From: Planctomycetota bacterium | Lineage (GTDB): Bacteria > Planctomycetota > UBA11346 | NCBI GenBank assembly: GCA_007695355.1 | Contig: REDX01000142.1 | Coordinates: 1 to 40,655, forward strand | DNA: 40,655 nucleotides | Reading direction: 5' to 3' | In this document: positions 1 to 8,959 of the stretch, in pieces | How positions within the stretch are numbered: position 1 is the stretch's first letter | Layout of the letters: the number at the start of each line of letters is the position of its first letter | Program-made: the position numbers and the translations under genes | Notes under the pieces: model-generated | Told to the model about the DNA's origin: nothing | Databases searched by the model: none | The model's input: only the letters and a program-made list of their open reading frames with translations

Positions 1-1
1 C

Positions 2-1126
2 CCGCCCCCCCCCCCCCCCCCCGCCCCGGGACGGGCCCGCGCTCGGGCGCGCCGCGGGGGGGGGGCCGCGCCGCCGGCTCCGGGCAGTGGAAGCGGCACC
101 GCCCGCCGGCGTGCCGCCATCCCTGAGTCCCCTCCCGCAGATCTGCCCGCAGAGTCAGATGAAGCATCGCAACCCTTGGATGACGATGGCCAAACTAGCG
201 CATCCCCCGGGCGGGCCAGTCTTGGCCAGCGCTTAGCCGCCGGCAGCATCGATCTGCTGGTGCATGGACTTATTATTCTGCTGGCGTTTTTGCTGATCGG
301 CCGCTTCGGCAATGCGGCTCAATCAGAGGCGCTTAGCCAACACCAGCAGCAACGGTCAGATGAAATGCGCAAATTGGCGGAGGCCAATCACGCCGCTGCC
401 TTCCTGCGCATCCTGGATCGCGAGGCCTTTCCGCAGCATCCGGATGCGGATCAATTCCAATCATTTATCGCTGATCTCCGAGCCCTTGATGCTTCCTCGC
501 CGCCGGAGATGGTCCTTGATGAGATCATTCATTTCTGGAGAGAGCGCCAGGCCAGTGCCGAGGCTCCCTTGGATCCTGAGGCCCGCGCGGCCCTGCGGGC
601 GGCCCCGATTACCCCCGAGGAACGCGAGCAGGTGGTTTTGTGGCGACAGTACGAGGAATTTCAGGCCCATGTTGAACGGACGGAAATTGCCTATCGGCGC
701 AATCTGCTCCAGATTGCTGGTGTCCTTGCCCAGATCGACCGGCGCATGAGCCAGGAACTCAGCCAAGCGGCGCAGCGCGATGCCCTGGGTCGCGTCCTGA
801 CCTGGCTTGCGGTGGGGCTGCTGCTGCTCTTGATTATGCCCGTAAGTGAGCGACTGCTGGGCGGCTCTTTGGGCAAGGTGCTCATGGGATTGCGCGTCGC
901 CAATTTAGGACGCGTTCCGCCTTCCACTGCAGCCTTGATCATGCGCCAAGTTTATCGCCTGCCCCTGCTGACCTTTTTCGGCGTTTTCCGCGCCGAGGGC
1001 CAGGGCTTTCATGACGCCTTATCGCGCACCCAGGTGATAGCACGGGAAGCCCTTTTAGAGGCCCCGGCATCCCGCCGCGGCCCTGGGCGTCGCGCCCCTG
1101 GCCGGACACGTACGGCAAGGAAATAG
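2..1126 (+). CDS. RDD-family membrane protein, 5' end probably incomplete (track start TTG at 176; frame is open upstream to the window edge)
   Basis: Two hydrophobic segments (DLLVHGLIILLAFLLIG; LTWLAVGLLLLLIMPVSE) and the RDD-type 'GGSLGKVLMGLRV' motif. Codons upstream of 176 in the same frame have no stop, but bases 1-70 are near-homopolymeric C/G. Confidence 0.6.
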   Translation, partial: PPPPPPPAPGRARARARRGGGAAPPAPGSGSGTARRRAAIPESPPADLPAESDEASQPLDDDGQTSASPGRASLGQRLAAGSIDLLVHGLIILLAFLLIGRFGNAAQSEALSQHQQQRSDEMRKLAEANHAAAFLRILDREAFPQHPDADQFQSFIADLRALDASSPPEMVLDEIIHFWRERQASAEAPLDPEARAALRAAPITPEEREQVVLWRQYEEFQAHVERTEIAYRRNLLQIAGVLAQIDRRMSQELSQAAQRDALGRVLTWLAVGLLLLLIMPVSERLLGGSLGKVLMGLRVANLGRVPPSTAALIMRQVYRLPLLTFFGVFRAEGQGFHDALSRTQVIAREALLEAPASRRGPGRRAPGRTRTARK

Positions 1127-1208
1127 TCGATTGGGCGGGTAACCCCCTGCACCTGCCCTGCAATCGGGCAATCCCCCAAAGTGAGCGGCATCGGCTGAAC
1201 AGGGCAGC

Positions 1209-2666
1209 TTAGGTTTCGCGGGTCCAGCTGGATCCTTGGGGGCCGTCGGCGACGGTGATGCGTAAGGCCTTTAGACCATCGCGAATAGCGTCGGCGGTGG
1301 CGAAGTCCTTCTTTGCCCGGGCTTCGGCGCGCAGGCTTAAAATCAACTCCATTAACTGCCGACTAAGTTCATCGCCGTCGTTCTGGGCTTCGCCGCTCGC
1401 GCCCTGATCGCTGCCTGCTTGGTCGCCGGGTTGGAAGCAGCCAAGGAGTCGTCCGCAATCGCGCAGGGTTTGCAGTAGGAGCTGGGCCATCTGTCCGTCG
1501 GCCTTCTTGGCGAGACCAGCGATGGCGAAGAGGTGGCCGAAGGCAGCACCGGTATTAAAATCATCGTCCATGGCCGCGCAGAACTGCTGTACACGCTTGC
1601 CGGCTTCGCTTTCTAGTGGGCGCGCCAAGATTTCCTCAAGGCTGGCCTGCCCCGGTTCATCAAGCAGGGGCCCCAATTGCCGATGCAGGCGCTCGAGGGC
1701 AGCGCCGGCGGCGCGCAGGTGCTGGGGGGCAAAATCGAAGGGCCGGCGGTAATGGCCCTGAAGGAAGAAAAAACGCACCGTGGCTGGGCCGTAGGTATCA
1801 AGGAGGTGCTGCGCCTTGAATTGACCGGCGAAGGCGGGGTCGGCATTGCGTGGGTCGCTCTTGGAAATCTTTGCGCCTTCGTATTGAATTAAGCCATTGT
1901 GCATCCAAACGCGGGCGTATTCGCCGCCGTGGGCTTCGCCTTGGGCGATCTCGTTTTCGTGGTGGGGGAATTTGAGGTCATCGCCGCCGCCATGGATATC
2001 AAAGCTATCGCCAAGCAAGGCGTTGGTCATGACGCTGCATTCAATGTGCCAGCCCGGACGACCGGCGCCCCAGGGGCTTTCCCAGGATGGCTCGCCGGGC
2101 TTGGCGGCCTTCCACAGGGCAAAATCGCCGGGGTGATGAAGGCAGGATCCGCGTTCGATACGCGCTCCCGAGCGCATGTCGTCGGCCCGTCGGCCTGACA
2201 ATTTGCCGTAACCATCTTTTTTGCTGACTTCAAAATAAACCCCATCATCGCCGGCGTAGGCCATGCCGCGATCTATAAGGTCTTGAATATAGGCGATCAT
2301 GCCGGGAATGTGCTCGGTGGCCTTGGGGTGGTCCGTGATGGTGCTGACGCCGAGGCGCTGGAGGAAGTCGAAATACTGGGCGGTATAGCGCTCGGTAATG
2401 GCCTGCCAGGGCTCACCGCTCTCTAAAGAGCGGTTAATGATTTTGTCGTCGATATCCGTAATATTGTTGACGAAGCGCACCGCGAAACCGCGGGCGATGA
2501 ACCAGCGGGCAATGGCGTCGAAAAGGATGGGGCCCATGAGGTGGCCAATGTGGCAATCGCTGTAGACGGTTGGCCCACAGACATACATGCCGATACGCCC
2601 AGGGCTTATCGGCTGGAGCGCTTCCTTTTGGCGGGTTAGGCTATTGTAGACTTGGATCGTCGTCAT
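1209..2666 (-). CDS. cysS: Cysteinyl-tRNA synthetase
   Basis: [81 protein letters not shown] motifs. The track ORF begins at 2849; ATG at 2666 matches the family N-terminus. Confidence 0.97.
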   Translation of the reverse strand: MTTIQVYNSLTRQKEALQPISPGRIGMYVCGPTVYSDCHIGHLMGPILFDAIARWFIARGFAVRFVNNITDIDDKIINRSLESGEPWQAITERYTAQYFDFLQRLGVSTITDHPKATEHIPGMIAYIQDLIDRGMAYAGDDGVYFEVSKKDGYGKLSGRRADDMRSGARIERGSCLHHPGDFALWKAAKPGEPSWESPWGAGRPGWHIECSVMTNALLGDSFDIHGGGDDLKFPHHENEIAQGEAHGGEYARVWMHNGLIQYEGAKISKSDPRNADPAFAGQFKAQHLLDTYGPATVRFFFLQGHYRRPFDFAPQHLRAAGAALERLHRQLGPLLDEPGQASLEEILARPLESEAGKRVQQFCAAMDDDFNTGAAFGHLFAIAGLAKKADGQMAQLLLQTLRDCGRLLGCFQPGDQAGSDQGASGEAQNDGDELSRQLMELILSLRAEARAKKDFATADAIRDGLKALRITVADGPQGSSWTRET

Positions 2667-2829
2667 GGCATGCCTTGCAATCGTGGGCCGGGCTGGCTTG
2701 TACCGCTGCGCGCGGTCAACAGGGGACGGTAGGGGGGCGGGTGAAGAGGACAACTCCCTTCCCCTGCTCAGTCGCCAAAAGCAAAGCGGCGTAAGGATTT
2801 TTGCCCTCTGAATTGCCGGAGCCTGTCCT

Positions 2830-3939
2830 TTAGGGGAATTCGATCTCAAGCTTTAAGGGCAGCTGAAGGCGTTCTTTCGCCAGCGAAACAGTGAGGCGGA
2901 TGGTGACCGGAAGTTGCTGATCGGCTGAGTAAAAAAAGGTAAAGGTCTGACTGCCGTCAGCGGACCAGCGCGAGCTTTGGCCCTGGGTTTCAATGCGTTG
3001 GCCGTGCTGATCTTCGAGTTGAAGATTGATCCCGCCTTGGCTTTGGCTATCCGCCGGAATGTTCATGGTGAGGCGATGTCGCCCTTGCTGGACGTGCTGC
3101 TCGGCGTGCAGGCTTATCCGCCAGGATTCTTCGGCAGCGGCATTGGGCAATTGGTGATCGCCGAATTCACTGATGGTGAACCGCGACTCATGGGCACGCA
3201 CCAAAAGCGCCTGCAGCATCCCCTGCACATAGAGATCCTTGGCCTGCACCTGCTGACCCCGGGCACTGAGGTGAATAGAGGCTGGTGGCCCGCCGATCAT
3301 CGCCCCCCGTAGCTGGCGGGTGCCTTGAGGCCGGCTGAGGAAGCTCGGTTCAGGGCCGAGCTCTGGCTGCCAGGATAGGTTTTCCTGCCCCAATTGTAAG
3401 GGCTCCCAGCGGAGTATCACGTGGTGTATCTGCTCACCGGGAAGGCGTGGCTCGGCCCTCAGGTAGTAAATGATATCCGCCTCCATGCTGCCGCTCATGG
3501 GACTGGAGGTGAGGGCTGCGGTGGGCACGGTAAAAAGAAAGGGGCCGATGGCGATTCTGGGGTGGGCAGTCTTATCGCCCCGCGGCACCAGGACCAAGGG
3601 CCCAAGGCCAACATTGGGGATGTCAAAGCCGGCGGCCCGGGTTTGGCCATGGATACGGAAGTGCTGGGGAGCTTCTTCAATACTGAGATCAAAGGCCTGG
3701 GTAATCGCGAGCACCGCCTGCCAGTAGGTTCCAGAGGCGAAGGAGAAAGGCTGCTGTTGCGGGCTGGCGTGTTTAATGGTGGTCGGATTGCCACTGGCGC
3801 TCAGCCAATCCTCGGCCTGCTGGCTGCTGATACTGGAGCCATCCCAACTGAGGATGCTCGGGTAGGCATGCTCTTCTGCCTCGAGCCCGCAGAGGACTAG
3901 AGAAAGAGTGAAGGCCAAGAGGAGGGCAATGGGTTTCAT
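2830..3939 (-). CDS. Secreted hypothetical protein (signal peptide MKPIALLLAFTLSLVLCGLEAEE), planctomycete-like
   Basis: Signal peptide after internal ATG at 3939; ATGA overlap with the upstream gene; 'EPRLPGEQIHH' region resembles the neighbour's 'EPRLRDRPHLY'. Confidence 0.7.
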   Translation of the reverse strand: MKPIALLLAFTLSLVLCGLEAEEHAYPSILSWDGSSISSQQAEDWLSASGNPTTIKHASPQQQPFSFASGTYWQAVLAITQAFDLSIEEAPQHFRIHGQTRAAGFDIPNVGLGPLVLVPRGDKTAHPRIAIGPFLFTVPTAALTSSPMSGSMEADIIYYLRAEPRLPGEQIHHVILRWEPLQLGQENLSWQPELGPEPSFLSRPQGTRQLRGAMIGGPPASIHLSARGQQVQAKDLYVQGMLQALLVRAHESRFTISEFGDHQLPNAAAEESWRISLHAEQHVQQGRHRLTMNIPADSQSQGGINLQLEDQHGQRIETQGQSSRWSADGSQTFTFFYSADQQLPVTIRLTVSLAKERLQLPLKLEIEFP

Positions 3940-5321
3940 GGGGTCAGACTCAAGCGGAAGCGAAGGGGGATGACCTGGATGTGTTCGACCTCTTGAGAGC
4001 TGATGCGCAAGCTCAGGTTTTCTTCGCCAAATTGATGCATTGCCCCGGCGCGCCACTGGATGCGACGACTATCGCTGGAATTGCGGCCGCTATGGTGAAC
4101 TCGATCCAGGCTTTGGCTGCGTTCACGCTCGTCATGAAGAATCAGCTGCCAGCGATCCCAGCTGGGCTCATCCGCCGTATCCTCCGCAGCTGTCACCATA
4201 ATCACCCCTGGGGCCCGCACTAAGTGCTCCTCAAGGTCTAATTCGTCGGCTAAGCGAGCGGTCTGCTGGCGATCGCTAATAATGGCGATGTGGTAAAGGT
4301 CCTCGCCATGCATCCAGGGCAGCCAGGTATTGGCCGGGCCGACCAGCACCGCCTCCCAGGGGCGTAGGCCTTCTAGGATAAGCTGGGCCTGCAGCTCGAC
4401 CGTCGCGGGCAAGGCGGCATCACTGGCTAAAAAGAGATTCGCCCCGGCGCTCAAGCTTTCTTCCTGGGTTGCCGACTGCTGTCGCCCGAGGACTAAACGG
4501 CCGCGCTGAGCGTTGGCGTGCGTCTCGCCCCGGCGCAGTTCCGGCGGACTGTGGGTAAGTCTCAGAGGCTGTTCGCTGGGCAAGCCTTGGTGATCCCAGC
4601 CGCTGGGCGTTTGCCAAATCAAGCTGGCATAAAGGTGGGGGCGGTCGCGCAGCCGCGGTTCACCAAGGACCCTTGAGCGTAGTTCAAGCCAGTTCTCTTC
4701 CTCGCCATTCAGATATCTGCGCTGGAATCGATTGAGGAGCTGTAATTCAATCCGCCATGGCCCATGGTGGGTATAGGATAGCGCATCGCGATTCCCGCCG
4801 CTGGTCAGGGCCATGGCTTCGCGGATGACGGGTTGGCGCAGGATCATATCAGTTTCGGCCTGCAGGCGGGCGATCTCTGGTCGCGAGCTGGCAAGATAAG
4901 CTTCTACACCCGGGCCGAGGCGGTGCGGCATCGAGATGCGGCGGGTCATCGATCCCGTATTCACCGGGGTGATGGCTAAGTGATGGTGCTGGGAAAGATC
5001 CTGGACCACATCCCACCAGCTTGCCGCTGCGCCCAGCGGCGCCCAGGGGATATCTCCCTGGGGAGCTGATCCGAGCTCGAGCATTAAGGGATTGTCATGT
5101 GCTCTCAGGCGCTGCAGGGCCTCGGCCAGGGCGAGGGCTTGGTCTCCCATTTCAGGTTGAAGCGCCTGGGTCCAATTTGGAGCGGCTTCTGGTTCCTGGC
5201 TGATCCCTGGAGATGAAGTGTAAACCAAAGTAAAAAATAGACTTAATATGATGGCCCCGGGGCGCCAAGGATGCGCCAGTCGGCATCGTAGGGGAACTCG
5301 TGGGGGGCCAAAAAGGAGCAT
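3936..5321 (-). CDS. Secreted or membrane-anchored hypothetical protein, possible paralogue of the downstream gene
   Basis: Long ORF with N-terminal hydrophobic segment (PGAIILSLFFTLVYTS). Internal ATG 5321 chosen; the stop overlaps the start of the next gene (ATGA). Confidence 0.65.
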   Translation of the reverse strand: MLLFGPPRVPLRCRLAHPWRPGAIILSLFFTLVYTSSPGISQEPEAAPNWTQALQPEMGDQALALAEALQRLRAHDNPLMLELGSAPQGDIPWAPLGAAASWWDVVQDLSQHHHLAITPVNTGSMTRRISMPHRLGPGVEAYLASSRPEIARLQAETDMILRQPVIREAMALTSGGNRDALSYTHHGPWRIELQLLNRFQRRYLNGEEENWLELRSRVLGEPRLRDRPHLYASLIWQTPSGWDHQGLPSEQPLRLTHSPPELRRGETHANAQRGRLVLGRQQSATQEESLSAGANLFLASDAALPATVELQAQLILEGLRPWEAVLVGPANTWLPWMHGEDLYHIAIISDRQQTARLADELDLEEHLVRAPGVIMVTAAEDTADEPSWDRWQLILHDERERSQSLDRVHHSGRNSSDSRRIQWRAGAMHQFGEENLSLRISSQEVEHIQVIPLRFRLSLTP

Positions 5322-5549
5322 CTTGAACCCCTTATACCAGTTGAGGCGCGAGAATGGAAGGGCGAAAGAATGGGGAAGCGAGCACGTCCAGGGGGAAAAT
5401 CCAACCCCCACCATGTTTTTTTACGCTACGAGCTTCTCGCTGTTGGCGCTTAAGGCCTCGAGTATTCTCCATAATTCATTGCACAGCAGTTTCTTAAGCA
5501 GGGTCCTAGAGCTGCGTGGGGATGATTTGAGGAAGCCCCAAAAAAAGGC

Positions 5550-5576
5550 TCAAGTGAATCGCCCGCGAGTCGATAA
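5550..5576 (+). promoter_or_regulatory. Putative sigma28 (FliA)-type promoter of flaG: TCAAGTGA-N11-GTCGATAA
   Basis: -10 box 7/8 to GCCGATAA and -35 box 5/8 to TAAAGTTT, spacing exactly 11 nt. Confidence 0.5.
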
Positions 5577-5679
5577 TGCCTTGGGGAAGGGTCTGCTTGG
5601 ATGACTCTTTTCCGTAAACCCTGTGCCGAGTCTGCAGCTCGGCCGTGGATAACCCCTCCGCACATCCCAGGAGGTTCCC

Positions 5680-6045
5680 ATGCAACGCATTGAGTCCAAT
5701 ATCGCAACCCAGTTTGCCGACATTACCCGCCCACGACAGACCGCTCAGGACTTGGTTAGCCAAGCCATTGAGGCAAATAAAGTCGAAAAGCGTGGAGATG
5801 CCATCAGTAGCCGCGATATCAGCGCTGAAGAACTGAGCTCCACCGTGGCGCAGATCCAAAAGGTGGTTCAGGCCGCCACCGGTCGCGCCCTCTCCTTCGA
5901 AGTCGATGAAGAGAAGAAGGGAATCATTGTCACCGTGAAAGACGATGAGGGAGAAATCATCCGCCAAATTCCCAGTGAAGAGGTGCTTGCCCTGCGCCGC
6001 CGCCTGGAAGATCTTGTCGGCGTTTTCCTCGACGACCAAGCTTAA
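5680..6045 (+). CDS. flaG: FlaG-family flagellar protein
   Basis: Short protein ending LSFEVDEEKKGIIVTVKDDEGEIIRQIPSEEVLALRRRLEDLVGVFLDDQA, the FlaG C-terminal signature; AGGAGG Shine-Dalgarno just upstream; followed by fliD and fliS. Confidence 0.9.
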   Translation: MQRIESNIATQFADITRPRQTAQDLVSQAIEANKVEKRGDAISSRDISAEELSSTVAQIQKVVQAATGRALSFEVDEEKKGIIVTVKDDEGEIIRQIPSEEVLALRRRLEDLVGVFLDDQA

Positions 6046-6198
6046 TCCCCCTTGCCAGTGACGCCGTCCTCCTCGCCATCAGGCATGTTATGTGCGTTGA
6101 TCTAGCTGAAACGGTTCAAGCAGGAGATCGCGGCGAGGCGAGAGGGGCGTCGAGTCAAGGATTCGGGGTAAAATAGTTGGGCTGCTCTAAAGTTTTCC

Positions 6199-6226
6199 TT
6201 GAGTCATCACGGTTCACAGCCGTTAC
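6199..6226 (+). promoter_or_regulatory. Putative sigma28-type promoter of fliD: TTGAGTCA-N12-GCCGTTAC
   Basis: Aligns with the fliS promoter motif CTTRAGTCA...CAGCCGTTA; spacing one nt longer than canonical. Confidence 0.35.
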
Positions 6227-6276
6227 TGATGGAGAGCAGGTTAAAGTAGCGCGAGAAGCGAAGGGCGGGAAAGATT

Positions 6277-8214
6277 ATGGCTGGAATCACCGGAGTTGAT
6301 GGCTTGGCATCGGGCATTCAGACGACCCAGATCGTCGATGCTATGATCTCTGCCCAGCGCAATGCCACGACCGTACAAGAAAGCCGGAAAGCCCTCCTTG
6401 AGGCCCGTCTAGAGGCCGTTCGTGGATTTAATACGCGGATGCTTGGGGCCCAACTTGAGCTCAGTAATCTGCGCTCTGGGGCGGCTTTCAATACCAATAC
6501 GGCGACGTCTTCCAATAGCGGGGTGCTCAGCGCCACCGCCAATAGTTCGGCGGTAGCCGGTTCCTATAATCTCAACGTTACGAAGATGGCCAGCGCCCAT
6601 CAATTGGCCGCCGCTGGTCAGGCCAGCCGTTCGGCCAACCTGGGCTCGGGCACCATCACCCTGCAGATGGGCAATGGTGCCCCGGTGGAGTTAAGCGTAT
6701 CCTCGGATAGCTCCTCCCTCGATGCCATTGCCCGGCAAATCTCTGATGCCGGCCTTGGCGTCACTGCCTATGTGGTGCAGCAGGATGGGGCCGATCCTTA
6801 TCGATTGGTGCTACAGAGCCAACAGACGGGATTATCCTCGGCGATTACCATTAGCGCCGATGGCGATCTCGCCGGTCTTTTTAGCGGCATGGAAACCCTC
6901 TCTGCAGCTGATGATGCCCAAATCCAAATGGGTAGCGGCAGTCTCATCTTTAGTTCGAGCACCAATCAATTCACCAATGTCATTCCCGGGGTGACGATTA
7001 ACGCTGCCAGTACCGGTAGCAGTACTTTGACCGTCGGACGCGATGTTTCCGGCGCGGCAGAGGCCATTACCTCGTTTATGGAAAGTATGAATCAGGCGAT
7101 CGACTACTTAAGGGCGAATACCGAGGTGGATTTGGAGGGGGGTCAATCCGGCATCCTCCTCTCCGAGACGGATTTGCGCCGCGGCCTCGACTCGGTGATT
7201 CGGCAAATATTTACCGCTGTTCCCGGGCTGCCAACCTCGATGAACAATGTAACCAGTATTGGCATCGGAATCGATCGCACTACCGGCCAGCTCACCGTGG
7301 ATCAGGGAGTGCTGAGTGCCAAGCTGACCAGCGATCCCAATGGGGTTGCGAAGTTATTCAATAATTCCGGCGTCAGCAGCGATCCCGGGATTGAATTTGC
7401 ATCCATGGGCGCGGCCACCAAAGCAACCCAGCCCTTCACCGTCGACATTACCCAGGCGGCCCGGCGCGCTGAGACCACCGGGGCCAATTTGAGCAATGAT
7501 CCGATTGTCATCGATGCCTCGAATCGCGCTTTTGGCCTCAGTGTGAATGGTCGTTCCTATGCCATGAACCTTGCCGAGGGCACCTACTCAAGCGCTCAGT
7601 TGGTGGCCCACCTACAAGCGGTCCTAGATGGCGAATTGGGCCCCCAGGATAAGGTGAATGTGGGGGTGAATGGCGACGGTCAGGTGCAATTGTCCACCCA
7701 GCGCTTTGGCAGCGCGGCTACCTTGAGGGTGGATGCCAGCTCGGCCAATGGTGTCTTTGGCTTTTCCACCGGCTTGACTGCGGGCGCCAATGTTGTCGGC
7801 ACGATTAATGGGCAAGCGGCTACCGGCTCCGGCCAAATTCTTACGGGCACCAGTGGTGATGCCGAAGGCTTGGCCCTGATCGTGCGTTCGACGACACCGG
7901 TAAGCAACGCTACCCTAAGCGTTAATGTGGGCCTTGGCACCCGCTTGGGCAGCCGCTTTAGCGCCCTTACCGACTCCCAATCCGGCGCCATAACCGCCAA
8001 GGAAAACAGCCTCACCTCCTCAATTAGCAATATTCAAGAGCAGGTTCGTCGTGTCGACGAGCGCCTTGAACTGCGGCGCGAAGGTTTGCTGCGCCAGTTC
8101 CGCACCATGGAAACGCTTATCGGCCAATTTCAATCCCAGCAAAGCTTCCTTGAGGGGTCGATTGCTGCTTGGAATAATTTAGCTCGTAGCGTTGGCAGCA
8201 ACCGCAGGAACTAG
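6277..8214 (+). CDS. fliD: Flagellar hook-associated protein 2 (filament cap)
   Basis: N-terminal GVDGLASGIQTTQIVDAMISAQRNATTVQESRKALLEARLEAVRGFNTRM and C-terminal SALTDSQSGAITAKENSLTSSISNIQEQVRRVDERLELRREGLLRQFRTMETLIGQFQSQQSFLEG are FliD signatures. Confidence 0.96.
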   Translation: MAGITGVDGLASGIQTTQIVDAMISAQRNATTVQESRKALLEARLEAVRGFNTRMLGAQLELSNLRSGAAFNTNTATSSNSGVLSATANSSAVAGSYNLNVTKMASAHQLAAAGQASRSANLGSGTITLQMGNGAPVELSVSSDSSSLDAIARQISDAGLGVTAYVVQQDGADPYRLVLQSQQTGLSSAITISADGDLAGLFSGMETLSAADDAQIQMGSGSLIFSSSTNQFTNVIPGVTINAASTGSSTLTVGRDVSGAAEAITSFMESMNQAIDYLRANTEVDLEGGQSGILLSETDLRRGLDSVIRQIFTAVPGLPTSMNNVTSIGIGIDRTTGQLTVDQGVLSAKLTSDPNGVAKLFNNSGVSSDPGIEFASMGAATKATQPFTVDITQAARRAETTGANLSNDPIVIDASNRAFGLSVNGRSYAMNLAEGTYSSAQLVAHLQAVLDGELGPQDKVNVGVNGDGQVQLSTQRFGSAATLRVDASSANGVFGFSTGLTAGANVVGTINGQAATGSGQILTGTSGDAEGLALIVRSTTPVSNATLSVNVGLGTRLGSRFSALTDSQSGAITAKENSLTSSISNIQEQVRRVDERLELRREGLLRQFRTMETLIGQFQSQQSFLEGSIAAWNNLARSVGSNRRN

Positions 8215-8252
8215 TTAAATACTACATAATGTGAGCGCGCCAATTTTTTTAC

Positions 8253-8279
8253 TTAAGTCAGATTTATGCCAGCCGTTAA
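8253..8279 (+). promoter_or_regulatory. Putative sigma28-type promoter of fliS: TTAAGTCA-N11-GCCGTTAA
   Basis: -10 box 7/8 to GCCGATAA, -35 box 5/8 to TAAAGTTT, spacing exactly 11 nt. Confidence 0.5.
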
Positions 8280-8309
8280 TGGATGTGTTACGCAAGAAGG
8301 AGAATGATC

Positions 8310-8741
8310 ATGGCCAGTGCCGCCGCCGCTTTCGCATCCTACCGCACCGCCGAGGCTGAAACCCTCTCCCAGCGCGATCTCTTAGTCCGCCTCTTCCAGG
8401 GTGCCGAGCGGTTTCTGGCTCAGGCTCGTATCGCCATGCTCAATAAGGAATGGTACCAAGCCAACGAAGGCTGCCAAAAGGCTAAGCGGATTTTTGTCGA
8501 GCTCTTGTCCACCCTCAATTTTGAATTGGGTGGCGAGATTGCCGAGCGTCTGCGCGATCTCTACCTTTTCCTGATTGGTGAAATCGTTGAGGCCAATGTC
8601 CACCACCAACCCGAGCGTCTTCTCGCTCTGGCGCCGGTAGTGGAAACCCTGCGCAGCGCCTGGCAGGATATTCCTGATGCGCAAGCCAACACGAGTTCTC
8701 TCAATCAAAATATTGCTGCCACCTTTAGCGTCCGCACCTGA
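8310..8741 (+). CDS. fliS: Flagellar export chaperone FliS
   Basis: Small protein (ASYRTAEAETLSQRDLLVRLFQGAERFLAQARIAM...) directly after fliD; AAGGAG Shine-Dalgarno 7 nt before ATG 8310. Confidence 0.9.
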   Translation: MASAAAAFASYRTAEAETLSQRDLLVRLFQGAERFLAQARIAMLNKEWYQANEGCQKAKRIFVELLSTLNFELGGEIAERLRDLYLFLIGEIVEANVHHQPERLLALAPVVETLRSAWQDIPDAQANTSSLNQNIAATFSVRT

Positions 8742-8776
8742 GACGCGTCGAAGCTGTCATTGGCTTTAGGCAGGAG

Positions 8777-8809
8777 GACATAGGGAAAGCCAGGCGCTTT
8801 CCCTATGTC
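8777..8809. terminator. Strong intergenic hairpin, 14-bp perfect stem with CAGGC loop
   Basis: GACATAGGGAAAGC-CAGGC-GCTTTCCCTATGTC; no clear T-tract on either side. Confidence 0.55.
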
Positions 8810-8873
8810 ATTGAAACGGCGGATAGGCTCCGCCGGAATTCCAGTCCGCAGTAGTGATTCCGTGCAAGAAACA

Positions 8874-8891
8874 AGGCCGCCTAGGCGGCCT
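8874..8891 (-). terminator. Probable rho-independent terminator of the minus-strand gene ending at 8960
   Basis: 18-bp palindrome AGGCCGCCTAGGCGGCCT followed on the minus strand by TGTTTCTTGC. Confidence 0.6.
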
Positions 8892-8959
8892 GCCCCACGC
8901 GCCTAGCGATTGCTCGGCCTGCCGTAATCCGCCCATAACAATTATTATGACAACAGAAT

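Noticed and set aside
1131-1205. Possible terminator between the RDD gene and cysS
   Set aside because: Only a weak 5-bp TGCCC/GGGCA pairing and no T-tract.
6188-6195. Exact sigma28 -35 box TAAAGTTT upstream of fliD
   Set aside because: No GCCGATAA-like -10 at 11 nt; the nearest (GCCGTTAC) is 23 nt away. The TTGAGTCA-N12 pairing fits better.
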